31,254 nt of DNA from Folioceros fuciformis (Eukaryota; Anthocerotophyta; Anthocerotopsida; Anthocerotales). This document shows, in pieces, positions 19,892 to 30,430 of the stretch; position 1 is the first letter of the stretch; each line of letters starts with the position of its first letter. Both the position numbers and the translations under genes were made by a program. The stretch covers positions 68,548 through 99,801 of the forward strand of contig JBNGIO010006333.1 of assembly GCA_049999805.1 (NCBI GenBank). Reading direction: 5' to 3'. The notes beneath the pieces are model-generated. The model had not been told where the DNA came from, searched no databases, and saw only the letters and a list, made by a program, of their open reading frames with translations.

Positions 19892-21771
19892 TCAGGAGGT
19901 CGGGAGTAGACGCCACGATTTATACGAGGACTCTGCCTCTCCTGCACGCATTACTCACGCATGTGTAAGAATTGAATCGAGGAGAGGAAAAAGTAAGGTC
20001 ATTTCCTGACTGTTACCTTTGAAAGAAGGGGACCATTGTGCAGGAACATTGAGGTCCGATTCAACTGCTGCTTTTGCAGCAGCTATGCCGCAGCTCACAG
20101 CTTCTAGGACGTGACCAGGGCTTTCCGTGAGGACAGAGAGAGCACCGGCCACCAAGCAGTCCCCAGCTCCACTCAAGCTGACAACAGAAGCTGGCAGAGC
20201 AGGGAAATGGTACAAGAAAACTTGTCCTGCACGCCATCCCGGAGGAAGGCTGCGGAGAGGGCGCAAAGTGCAGAGAACTGCACCGTGATGACCCAAGGTT
20301 AAGACAACATACTGCACGCCTTCAGTCAGCACAGCTCTGATGGCGTGCTGCAGTTCATACATAACAGACTCTACCCTACTGTGAAAAGAAAGCACTGAGT
20401 CGCGAGGATGCTTTTGCGCATCAGAACTGAGAGCTTCAGCCATGGCCACTAGTTCAACCTCATTGGGAGACACGTATGTCATCTGCCAAGCGGTCGACCA
20501 TGGGTCAGCTACAAAACCCAACAAAGGCTCCACCTTCCCAGGGCAACAACGAGGACCAATTCCCAAGCTCCGGTGGGAACTCACATATTTGAGAAGCTTT
20601 GCAGCCCGAGTGCATTTTGCCACTGACACCGGTTCAAACCAGACAGGAACATTTGCCTCGTACGCCACTGCACAGCCCAAGCTCAAGATATCAGCAGGAT
20701 GAGCAGTGCATGCACAAATGATGAACACAAGTGGTCCTTCAAGGTCTTACTCCTGCAAGTGACTTCCAGAGTCTCTGGAAAAAGATTGGCATCTACCATC
20801 ACTATCGAAGCAGACTTTATGTCCCCAGAAAACTTTCGTATCCATGCTGGAGTGAGGTGTTTCTCCTGAAGCCGAGCACCATGAGCAACGCTTGAGCAGA
20901 ACAGCCATCAGGCAAAGTTGAAATTCATGCTCTGCAAGCTCTGAAGGAAGGAACTTACAACTGTCTGCACGTCTGCCACAGCCGCTTGTAATTCCCCTTG
21001 CCTGTCAAACACGGCAGACACAACGGGTGTCGAAGCTCCTGCATATCTGCAAATTCCTGCACCACCCTTCCCCCCCCCCCACCCCCCACCCCATTTCAGA
21101 GATATGCCACTCCCTGCGTTCCAAACCCACTCTGCAGAGAGAGAGACTTCAGTGCACGTGCATTACCGTCCACCGACAGCCCAAGTGACCTCCAATGAGC
21201 GACAAGCTCATCCCCTGCACCCAACTCCCATCAACACACACACATTCTGCACCCAGGGTTACAAGAACGAGTAAAACCCTCCCCTGTCTGACCGCACACC
21301 TGCCATGTCCTCCCCAACCACACTGATAAGAAGGGGCTTAGAATTCAGCCGAGCCATACACTCCGCAACGTTCCTCCCAACTCCACCCCGGTGATACAGC
21401 ACCTGCGCAAGGGCACCGTCCAGTCAGCCTGCCCTGCAGCTCTCCCTTGACAACAGTGAAAAATCTCTTGCATGCTCACCCGGCCAGGTGTTGTGGTGCC
21501 AGGTAACAGCTGGCCAGAACCAGGCTTAGCGTGTATGTCCAGAACCATAGCCCCGACCACCACGGGAATCCTTGGTTCCAGCTGCAGCCCATCCGCGCCC
21601 TCGATGGCCTGCAGTTGCAGCTGTCACTCTCATTGTCATAGGGATGTCGCTCGTCATAGACATGCATAAATTCAGCAGGCCCCGAGGGCTCCCTCTCACC
21701 GTGCACTTCGAGGGTGAAGCTGACGTGCAAAGGTGGCGTGCGATCACGCTTACCCGCTTGCTACTGCCCAT
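19892..21771 (-). CDS. PUKI: Pseudouridine kinase (PfkB family), 9 exons
   Basis: Minus-strand exons 21771-21754, 21620-21480, 21402-21300, 21214-21167, 21056-20959, 20865-20751, 20667-20585, 20482-20017 and 19941-19892; all GT-AG, 1122 nt, 373 aa, close to the length expected of the plant enzyme. It phosphorylates pseudouridine to pseudouridine 5'-phosphate, the first step of pseudouridine catabolism. Diagnostic blocks are VVVGAMVLDIHAKP and GGVGRNVAEC at the N-terminus, VWFEPVSVAK, TYVSPNEVEL, and the PfkB catalytic loop SLSGAGDC (GAGD about residues 307-310, Asp as the base). The conserved C-terminus AKAAVESDLNVP follows. The acceptor of exon 2 could be 21608 instead of 21620 (four residues fewer), and the last exon rests on splice signals and weak family similarity. 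The plant enzyme is peroxisomal; I see no clear PTS1 or PTS2 here. Its usual partner, the glycosidase PUMY, is not in the window. Confidence 0.85.
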
Positions 21772-22382
21772 CGTGTCCTGAAAGCATGCCTGCACAAAGC
21801 CATCCCTCTGTGACCACGGTTTTGAAATCGGGAAGTTAGAATAACCCATAGTTTTGGGATAACGTGTACCACCTGCTATATATTCGCAGTTATTATTCGA
21901 ATTGTTGGCCTTCCTGTTCAAGCCTTGGTTCCGTGTGCTCCTGCCCCGGGGCTTTGGTAGGGCGGCGTGGGCATCCTGACAACTGTTACCCCTGTGGGCG
22001 GTGCTCCTTGTGGCTGACTAACTTTAGTCATCTTGACGGATCAGGGGTAGATATTCTTGAAAGTCAACCTTCCGCAAAGTGGGAGAATGCAGTGGAAATC
22101 CACCTGTTAGGGTGTGAGCTAGGGAGTTCAAGCTCCCGTCTGAAAAGATGACCTCTGGTAAGAGTCTTCGAAGTGGAGTTAAGGGCCCTTACCCTCCCGA
22201 GGGTTCCCTCGAAGTCGTCTCTATTGGACGTGTAGCCCAAGGATGCATACCTGCAAAGTAAACCCGACCCTGAGGCAAGAGAATCCGACCAAGACGATGG
22301 AAATGCCACTCTTACTTTTGATGTCGTAAGAGAGGCTGCCAGTAGCACGGCGCACACTGCCTGGCACCCTTTGGAAGTCAGT

Positions 22383-22495
22383 TTGGCAGTCACTGGTCGC
22401 ATTTTTGACGACTGGTTTAGAGCTGTTCGGGAGAGGCAGTCACTGGTGGCATCGTCGACAACTGGTATATTGCGGCACTGCGGGAGAGGTTTCGT
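22383..22495 (+). repeat. Diverged direct duplication of about 56 bp
   Basis: Two adjacent related segments each begin GGCAGTCACTGGT and contain GACGACTGGT / GTCGACAACTGGT and an ending close to GGGAGAGG. The second copy is clearly mutated relative to the first. It looks like an old tandem duplication in noncoding DNA. Confidence 0.5.
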
Positions 22496-22963
22496 GACCT
22501 GCTGGTGCTGTCAAGACATTACCCCATATTGCCGCGATATGGTACTTGCTGTATTATATTTAGAGGTTTCTCACATTTGCAATTGGCCCTCCTCTTGAAG
22601 TCCGGGTGTATGGAGAGTGTCTGTACTGGGCGCTCCCCGCGAGCTGGATCAACGCCAGCTCGTTACGTGGGCACATGTCTGCGGTTTCGTCGGAAATCAG
22701 AAAACCTACAAGGTCACTAATTTCCGCGGAGTTAACCCCCAATTCCGGATCGATTCGGATTCATCGCGGCCAGCGATGTCGCGGGGCACATCTTCGCACA
22801 TCGCGAAGGGTGATGCACCCTGGACAGTGGAAGGGCCACCCCCACTCACAATCAATTTTGGACGATGAAACACTCTAGCTTTATTCCTTTGAAAAGGCAG
22901 ACTGCCTGTGGCATCTCGGTAGGTACATATATTGGCGCTTCGCAGACAATTTCAGGCGATGGG

Positions 22964-23041
22964 CAAGTTCTGGTTTGCGCTTGAGCGAATTTGGGGAAAG
23001 GTCAAGTTCTGGTTTGCGCTTGAGCGAATTTGGGGAAAGGT
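22964..23041 (+). repeat. Two perfect tandem copies of a 39-bp unit
   Basis: The 39-base unit beginning CAAGTTCTGGTTTGCGCTTG occurs at 22964-23002 and identically at 23003-23041, followed by the first seven bases of a third copy. Because 39 is a multiple of three, an open frame runs through it, but no gene context supports translation. The identity of the copies points to a recent duplication. Confidence 0.85.
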
Positions 23042-23957
23042 CAAGTTCCAGATTCCACCAAACCGACTGACACTGGGAAAAAGTACCTCCACATTTACAA
23101 CCGTGGCTGATGCCTGCAGTTGGAATCGATCTACCAAATTATAAGGGCAGAGATACATCCCCCCTAGTGCGTAAGCAACAAATATTATTACTAATATTCG
23201 CACAGAAAGCAACAGATATTGGCAAAATATTAGTAACTGACATGATTCCCTCGCTGTACAGTCTCTCCACATGTTGTTACACTCAATCGCTTAACTCTCT
23301 GAGCAGCCTCCTGATGTTGTTAGACTCAACCGGTAAGCTGTCCGAGTCTGGATGCTTTAGGGCAGCACAACGGCACCCACCTATGAAACCCGTTTGGATG
23401 CATGTGGAGGTCAAACGGTGGCTTCGAATGAGACCTTGCCCCTTAAATCTCGTGTAAGATCTTGTCTGGCAGTGATCGGAGTCGAATTACTGGCCAAGTG
23501 GCAGTGGTGCAGAGCACTTCGAGAATGCACGGGGCAGCGGAGATAGTAAGCTCATGTAAGCTCCTCAGCTCACTGGCATCTTCTGTATGCAGTTCTGCTA
23601 GCCTTCCTGGAAAATTCTGAGCGCACTCAGTCCCCGTGAAATTCGTCTCGATTCTTCACTCCCACTTTCTCTGAGTTGAGAGGCAGCTCTCAGAGCTGAG
23701 ACTATAGCTCGCCAGTGGAACAATAGATAGCAGTCCATCGGAACGTCACACTGTCCCATCTTCACATTTGCGACACGTCAAGATACTTCCCCGCCCACTA
23801 ACCATGACTGCGACACCACATCATTGACCGTGTCCCGGCATGCACAGTCCCGACGACGCGGTGGCACACCTGGAGACGGCTCTCGCCTCCTTGCGAGTGT
23901 AGTTTTGCTCGTCTTTGAGAGGCTATTTGGGGGCTCTATCAACACAGGCTGCTCTGA

Positions 23958-25376
23958 ATGCCTTGCCGCTCAGTCGCTCAACCATCAGCAACAAACTGCA
24001 TGCCGCTCTTGCCCGTTCAGGAAAGGCCCTCAGGCCCTTTGACAGGACTGAACTCATTCCTTGCTCGCTTGTTCTCCGCATCAAGAAACCAGCCTGAAAC
24101 GTCTGCTGCGGTTGCGCAACTGGACCCCGAAACCAGCCAATCAACACAGGCACTTAACTCTGTTCACTTCTACTCAGCGCGGCGGTCCAGGACAAGGACA
24201 TGTCTCCTGGTCCTGCTCCTGTGGAAGCAACTGTCCTGCGCCGCCGGGCCAACCATGCCCCCGCTAGCGTTGCTCCCCGTTCCCACCGCCAGGCAGCTCA
24301 GGTTCCGGCGCCGGGAGATGGCCATGTTCCTGCACTTCGGGATGAACACCTTCACGGACTCCGAGGTCGGGAGCGGGGAGGAGGACCCACGGACCTTCAA
24401 TCCTCCTCCCGGCGTGGACCCGGACACAGTGGGTGCGCACCGCCAAGAACGCTGGCTTCCACATACCATTGGTGATCTTTACGGCCAAACACCACGACGG
24501 CTTCTGCCTCTGGCCCATGGGCTTCTCCAACCACTCGGTGCAGCACTCCCCGTGGGAGGCGGGACGCGGCGGCCTGGTACGCCTGGTGGCAGACGCGGCC
24601 AGGTGCCACGGTCTCGCACTAGGGCTCTACCTCTCCCCCGGGACCGGCACGACACGAGAGGAGCTAAGCGGAGCCACGGGCCGATCAATGGTCCATGATC
24701 AACCGCTCCAGCCTCGCCATCGGAGCGGCGGACGGGGAATACCTCATCGTCGGGGACGAAGACGGCACCGACTGGGCTCTCTCGAGCGCAATGTGTCCCT
24801 CAGGCTCGGCTGGTTCTGGCAAGTCGGCCGAAGCCCCAAGCCGCTCCCCGCCCTTCTCTCCATGTACTACAAGTCGGTGGGACGGAACTGCGGGCTGGTC
24901 CTCAACGTGCCTCCCAACAAGCACGGGGTCTTGCGCAAGGACGACGTCCGTGCCGTCCAGGAGCTGGGATCCGCCGTCCGCTCCATCTTCGCCTCCAATC
25001 TTGCTGCTTCAGTTAACGCCACCGCCTACATCGCGAGGCCGGGGCTTCAATTCCAGTCCGAGCAGGTGCTGACGGAGGACCTCGCAACCTACTGGGCTGC
25101 GGACGTGCCCTCCTCTGCTGGATCTGTACTTGAGCTCCAGTTGGCCTTGGCCAAGTTCTTCAATGTCGCCGTGATCCAAGAGCCCGTGGCTTTGGGCCAG
25201 CCCGTGAAGCGCTTCCGCATCCGGGTTAGGGCTGATGTGAGCGACGCCAGTTGGACCACGCCGTCTGCTACCAGAGCCTGGTGATGTTCCCGGTCTTGGA
25301 AGCAAAGCTCGTCCAGCTAACTATCGAGGAAGCCCGGGGCTGCCCCTCAATGGGGTACCTGGATCGTGAGCCGTGA
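23958..25376 (+). pseudogene. GH29 alpha-L-fucosidase pseudogene
   Basis: Resembles plant alpha-L-fucosidase 1 (FUC1-type, GH29), which removes fucose from cell-wall glycans. Recognisable in order: a hydrophobic signal-like segment (near 24200-24235), EMAMFLHFGMNTFTDSE, then QWVRTAKNAGF, FTAKHHDGFCLWP, GLYLSP, DRHDTR, MINRSSLAIGAADG, LRLGWFWQ, SVGRNCGLVLNVPPN, a C-terminal carbohydrate-binding-like domain and VQLTIEEARGCPSMGYL. The reading frame changes at about 24424, 24640, 24690, 24790 and 25260. Between DRHDTR and MINRSS roughly 90-100 residues usual for the family are missing, including the region with the catalytic nucleophile Asp (WLDG). The frame changes could be partly sequencing errors in GC-rich DNA, but the deletion could not. 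The exact 5' limit is uncertain. Confidence 0.8.
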
Positions 25377-26583
25377 CGACGTTGCTGGACACTCTGCATT
25401 GTCATGATGTCCCTTCAGGATGATGAAACTGATGAAGCGGACGAGTCTTCGTCAGTAGTTGTTAGAAAAAACGCTTGCTATTCCTACGTCATCGTGATCT
25501 GAACACGAAAACGATGTCACGATGGGATAACAGGGACACAAGGGTTGCATGTAACACTTGCCGGTTTAGGTTTCGGGCAGCGCACACCTGGTTACATTGG
25601 TGGCGGGAGCAGGGAGGGCGACCACGACCGCGCACCGGCAGCAGTCGGTAGGAGGCTGGAAGGCGACAACATGTACATTGTCAGCAGGAGCCTGTACGAG
25701 ATGTCTCAGGAGCTAGTGATGGAAGGGAGCCTTGGAGAAGGAGATGACCGCTGCGTCATAGACGCGATATACAACGTACCGCAACAGGCAACAGCTGACG
25801 TCCCACTAGACGCTAACAAGTAAAACGACAGTCATTGAGAAGATGGATCAAGCGACAGTAGCTGCCTGTTGTCGGGGAGTCGACCTCAGCGAAACTGCGA
25901 AACTGGTAGGTGAGCGGGCAAACATCACAGGAGCTGGCAGCTGCAGCTCCGATTGAATGTTCCACATTTTACGAGACCTGCTGGCCACGCTGATGCGAGG
26001 GAAGCTTCACGCAACAGCCGTGGATTTGGTTTCCATAACCAAATGTGGATAGTAGAGAGCTTCTTCTCCTGTGTCCATGGCTGCTGATGACACCGAACGC
26101 AAGACAGCGAGACCTCAACAGTGTTGCAACCTCCATCCCTGTCCCGGAAGGTCCCGATGCACACGAGGGCCAACGCCGTTTGCGTGTCCTCCCCCTCTTG
26201 GCTCGCCGTCTCAGCCACAGTGCAAGATGTGAGACATAAATCCGAGCTTGCCGCTACTGTGCTGACGCTGATCCACAACTCCTTCCGCCGCATCCTGCAG
26301 CCCTATGTAAGCCCGGTACGTATGCTGGAACTGCCAGAGCACTCCGCTATCGGAAGCATTGCTCAGACCGGTACACCTGCAACTCGAGTTTTTAGGTTGC
26401 GTGCATGAGCGTGTGGATTGTGAGCCACCAGATCTTGGCCATCCAAATTAATCCATTCCCGCCATAGCTGGAGGTCGCATCATCGAGAGCCGGGGATACA
26501 ACCACTCGCTAAGAACTCGGTCGCATCGCATAGGATTGGAGAAGATCAGGCTCGCTTCCGGGAAATTCATCAAGAAACTCTCG
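25377..26583. other. Spacer between fucosidase pseudogene and oxidase gene
   Basis: The region probably includes the promoter and 5' UTR of the oxidase gene. An open frame at 25545-25823 begins with TTG and shows no domain. A short imperfect hairpin (25429-25455, nine-base arms with one wobble pair around a nine-base loop) is present but has no clear meaning. Confidence 0.45.
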
Positions 26584-28197
26584 ATGAAGATTATCGAGCT
26601 GCTGCGCCTGCTGCTGCCGCTTTTCCTGGCGTGGTGCGCGCCCGGGGCTGGGCAGGGGGGCAGCTGGGAGCTGCTTGTGGAAAATGCGGGGATCTCGTCC
26701 ATGCACACAACGGTGACGAGGTTCGGGAACGTGGTGATGCTGGACCGCACCGACGTCGGGGCGTCGCAAATCCAGCTTCCGGCGGGCGTGTGCCGGGACA
26801 ACCCTAACGATCAGTCGCTTCAGCACGACTGCACGGCGCACTCGGTGCTCTTCTCCCCGGGCGCCAACAACGCCATCCGGCCGCTCTTCGTCTACACCGA
26901 CACATGGTGCTCGTCGGGGCAGTTCTTCGCAGACGGGACCCTCTGGCAGACGGGCGGGGACAACGACGGTCTGAACCGCGTGCGCACCTTCACCCCGTGC
27001 GCGGATGGCGGCAACTGCGACTGGCAGGAGCGGGACGACGTCTACCTGCAGGACGGCCGCTGGTACGCCTCCAACCAGCTGCTACCGGACGGGACGCAGA
27101 TCGTGGTGGGCGGCCGCTCGGTGTCGACGCTGGAGTACATTCCGGCCAACGGGCGCGGCAAGGTGTATGTGGATCTCCTCCAGCGCTCCCAGGACTCGCA
27201 GTCCGACAACATGTACCCTTACGTGCACCTCCTCCCCAACGGCCAGCTCTTCATCTTCGCCAACCAGGACTCCATCATCTACGACTGGACCTCCGACACC
27301 GTGGTCCGCGACCTCCCGACGCTGCAGGGCGGCCCCCGGAATTATCCTTCGGCGGGATCCTCCGTGCTCCTGCCACTGGTGGCCAGCAACGGCTTCTGGG
27401 ATGCGCAGGTGGTGGTGTGCGGGGGCGCGGCCTCCGGCGCTTACTCCAACCCGTCGGCACAGCTCCCGGCCGACGACTCCTGTGGGCGTATCTCCCCGCT
27501 GGCCACCGACCCGGAGTGGGAGATGGACACGATGCCCATCCGTCGAACCATGGGCGACATGGTCCTCCTCCCCACACGGGACGTGCTCATCATCAACGGC
27601 GCCGTGACGGGATCGCAGGGTTGGGAGAACGCGCAGAACCCGGCACTCACTCCTGTACTGTACCAGCCGAGCGCGCCTCTAGGATCGCGCTTCTCCACGC
27701 TCACCGACGCCACCGTCCCGCGGCTCTACCACTCCACGGCAAACCTGCTTCCCGATGGCCGGGTCCTGATCGCCGGCTCCAACCCCCACCAGTACTACAC
27801 GTTCAACGTCCAGTTTTCCACCGAGCTCCGCGTGGAGGCCTTCTCCCCCGACTACCTGGATGGTCGCCACGCGGGTGCCAAACCCTACATCGCCTACGCC
27901 CCGGACCATGTCGGGTACGGAGCCATCTTCACAGTGCTTTTCACCACTGGCTCCGGGGCCGCGCCGGCCAGCATCGAGGTGAACCTCATGAGCGCGCCCT
28001 TCGCCACGCATTCCTTCTCCATGGGCCAGCGCCTGCTGCATCTCGAGGTCGGCGACCCCCGGCCCGGTGATGGCGGCAGCTTCTTGGTCGACGCCACCTC
28101 GCCGCCCAACGCCAACATCGCCCCGTCCACCTACTACATGCTCTTCGTGGTGGGAGACGGAGTGCCGAGCACTGCGGTCTGGATTCACATGGCATAA
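26584..28197 (+). CDS. Secreted glyoxal oxidase / galactose oxidase-like copper-radical enzyme
   Basis: Single-exon gene, 537 aa. The ATG at 26584 starts a signal peptide (MKIIELLRLLLPLFLAWC..., cleavage near GAGQ); the frame continues upstream only to a TTG. The protein has the glyoxal-oxidase N-terminal domain followed by a C-terminal DUF1929-type domain. Residues of the copper-radical site can be placed by comparison with galactose oxidase and fungal glyoxal oxidase: Cys109 (WCSSG) and Tyr161 (RWYAS) for the thioether-linked radical pair, Tyr382-His383 (RLYHS) and His476 (THSFSMGQ) as copper ligands. Such enzymes oxidise aldehydes or primary alcohols with O2, producing H2O2 in the apoplast, and in plants are linked to wall, pollen or tapetum functions. 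The coding region is very GC-rich. It appears intact; exact substrate unknown. Confidence 0.92.
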   Translation: MKIIELLRLLLPLFLAWCAPGAGQGGSWELLVENAGISSMHTTVTRFGNVVMLDRTDVGASQIQLPAGVCRDNPNDQSLQHDCTAHSVLFSPGANNAIRPLFVYTDTWCSSGQFFADGTLWQTGGDNDGLNRVRTFTPCADGGNCDWQERDDVYLQDGRWYASNQLLPDGTQIVVGGRSVSTLEYIPANGRGKVYVDLLQRSQDSQSDNMYPYVHLLPNGQLFIFANQDSIIYDWTSDTVVRDLPTLQGGPRNYPSAGSSVLLPLVASNGFWDAQVVVCGGAASGAYSNPSAQLPADDSCGRISPLATDPEWEMDTMPIRRTMGDMVLLPTRDVLIINGAVTGSQGWENAQNPALTPVLYQPSAPLGSRFSTLTDATVPRLYHSTANLLPDGRVLIAGSNPHQYYTFNVQFSTELRVEAFSPDYLDGRHAGAKPYIAYAPDHVGYGAIFTVLFTTGSGAAPASIEVNLMSAPFATHSFSMGQRLLHLEVGDPRPGDGGSFLVDATSPPNANIAPSTYYMLFVVGDGVPSTAVWIHMA

Positions 28198-28371
28198 CCC
28201 CAGCTTCTCGTTGCAGTCTCATGGTAAAAGGCTCAAACCCGTAGTGTGTAAGCCGCCTTCGGTGGTGGTAGCCAGAAATTTATCTACAATTCGTATCATA
28301 CCTTGATTACTATCTACGCACCTAGTCTAATTGGATTGAATGATAATCAAGCACGGATTTGCGAGAACGTG

Positions 28372-30430
28372 CTATCCGAAATTTGTAAGAACCTTGCGGG
28401 TGAAATGATCGCCGTACACCACAGGGACCAGGCTAGGGTCCTTCCCCTTCTCACCCACGCAGCAGAAGTCCAGAGGTTCCACAAGAGCGTCGAAATTGGG
28501 CTGCCATGAGCACAATTTGTACAGCAGATACGAATGGTGTTTGTGTGAGGAACAGCAGTGGCTAGGTAGTTGCTTACCTCGTAGAAGAAGGGGACAGATA
28601 CCCGGTATTTGGTGTTGGCGTTCATTACGCGGTGTACGGTTGAACGATATAGTCCATTGCTCCAGATCTAAGTATCACCACACCATAGGTTACCTGTATT
28701 GGTAAAACAGAAGTGCACCGACTTCGAAACTATGACGGGATATGGGGAGCTTACCTTGAGCATGTCACCAATGTTGACAACGAACGTTCCTGGTATAGGA
28801 TGAGCCCACACCCACTCGCCATCTTGGGTCTTCACCTGTGGGATACTGGAGTTGGTGTTGCTCGGGACGTGGTGTAGCTGCGTGAAGACTGGAAGAACAG
28901 AGGACGACATACCTGGAGTGCTGACAAATCCGTGTCCTGGTTGACTAGAGTGAGCAAGCCTGCGGCCAACCATTCAGCTACTGAGGTATGAGGTGGGTTC
29001 TTCTTAGAAAGAACCAGACAAAACGGAAAGGAATGGCCACAGTACCGTAATCGGTGTGCTCCCCACTGTTATCGTGCCCCCACCCCATCCGGCAACAAGC
29101 ACCACAGGATGCTGGTTAGTGATTGACTACGTACATAGGCTACAGCAAAGCTCTTCAGTATCAACTCTGTAAAGTAGTTAGGCGCACAGAAAGTAGACCA
29201 GCCAATCTCAGCATCGTCGTGCTCAACAGGTTTGTGAGCCGGGGGATAGCCGATCACCCTTAAGATCCAAAAGGGATCTCCTCCTCTTTCACCTTCGAAC
29301 GCGTCTTTAGGGCCGCCCAGTGCAAGAGCTATGCCCTGCATGATTTTCCTTCCCAGCTCTGCTCAACAACAGTGAGTGTGCCATCAGTTTAGAATACCTC
29401 TACTACTACTGCGGCTCGTTTCCACCTTTCGAAGGTGTCGATACGACCTTTCAGTTTAGTCAGATACTCTTCCACGACGGGTCGAAATGAGGCTGGCTGA
29501 TCCGGCCTGGTCGGGACACACGAACCACACAGGTACAGGAGTTAGCTCACAAATTTAGCCTTGCAGCCGTGGACCGTAACTCGCCATGTTGGAGGCACAT
29601 GCTGACCACTGATTAGAACCGTAACAGGGATGTTGAGGTGTGGAAGCAGAGACGTGAGGCACCAGCTCCCTGAAAAACTGCAAGCCATGGCCAACAGGTT
29701 ACAGCACATAACAGCCGCTGGTGCTTTAGGAGAAGTGGATACACTTTTCACACCAAATCCGCAATCCGCAATCCCTGGAAGGCACTCACATCAACAGCCT
29801 CGTGAAAGTCAGGCTGCCCCTTGGTGATGTTCTCCCCCAGTTTCTGGTAACCCCTGGCTTCATTCCAGCCAACACAAAAGCACGCTGACGCTCAGCAAAT
29901 CTCACAACAGAAGCATCCATGCCCGCTGCCAGTCTATAACTCCCACTCACGTCACCTGTAAAAGGTAGAACTGCTCATCTTGATACAAAACTTGTCTTCC
30001 TCAGGAAACCCGAAAAAGGCTCTACTCAAATCCAGAACCCTTTGCATCAACTCCGTGGAAATCCCATGTCCTTTCTGACCACCACAGACAGGAAGGGGAC
30101 AAGGATCAAGATCCAACGCCCCTCCGCACACCCGAAAACCCCCAGCTGACTTAGCCCATACCACGTAGAAAAACCCAATTCTCCTGCACGCCTCATCCAG
30201 CTGCTTCACAACTGCTCTCACTTCCGCGTCTCCCTCCACACACGAATCCCCCAACTTCCCAACCAATGGGCTCACATCTGCGGGCAGACACACGACGGTA
30301 AAAAGCCCAAAAAGGCCACAACCCGATTCCCACCACGGCCACACCGCCACGACAACAGCAAGCAAACGACCAAGCTGGCCACAACGGCACCGGTTTTACC
30401 GATCACGGGGATGACTTCTCCCATTCCCAT
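28372..30430 (-). CDS. 2-oxoglutarate/Fe(II)-dependent dioxygenase, 12 exons
   Basis: Minus-strand exons 30430-30400, 30277-30162, 30074-29956, 29853-29790, 29677-29607, 29506-29448, 29358-29199, 29065-29046, 28959-28913, 28835-28755, 28667-28578 and 28500-28372; all GT-AG with matching phases, 987 nt, 328 aa. N-terminal domain (DIOX_N): VIPVIDVSPL, GFFYVKGHGIS and GYQKLGENITKG. Catalytic 2OG-FeII_Oxy domain: iron ligands His210 and Asp212 (HTDYG) and His268 (STVHRV), and the 2-oxoglutarate-binding Arg278/Ser280 (YRVSV). It resembles the plant DOXC-type clade containing an Arabidopsis protein I remember as At4g16765-like; substrate unknown. Exon 8 is only 20 nt long. The gene converges with the oxidase gene, the stop codons being about 175 bases apart. 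The reading frame is complete, so it is probably functional. Confidence 0.85.

Larger units (their letters stand above)
21772..23957. other. 2.2-kb spacer without a recognised gene
   Basis: This region lies upstream of the minus-strand kinase and of the plus-strand fucosidase pseudogene, so it may contain two divergent promoters. Several open frames of 70-115 codons exist (for example 22064-22402 minus, starting with ATG and having a hydrophobic stretch), but none shows a conserved domain. Short internal duplications are present and listed separately. Confidence 0.4.

Noticed and set aside
25429-25455. Hairpin after the fucosidase pseudogene as a terminator
   Set aside because: Stem-loop terminators do not apply to plant nuclear genes, and a nine-base stem with a wobble pair is expected by chance.
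25545-25823. Possible small gene between pseudogene and oxidase
   Set aside because: It starts with TTG, shows no domain and has no signal or splice support.
26536-26583. Upstream extension of the oxidase frame
   Set aside because: It would start with TTG. The ATG at 26584 directly begins a good signal peptide.
26904-28070. 388-codon open frame in another frame over the oxidase gene
   Set aside because: It is Arg/Gly/Pro-rich shadow reading of GC-rich coding DNA; the overlapped frame has all catalytic residues of the oxidase.
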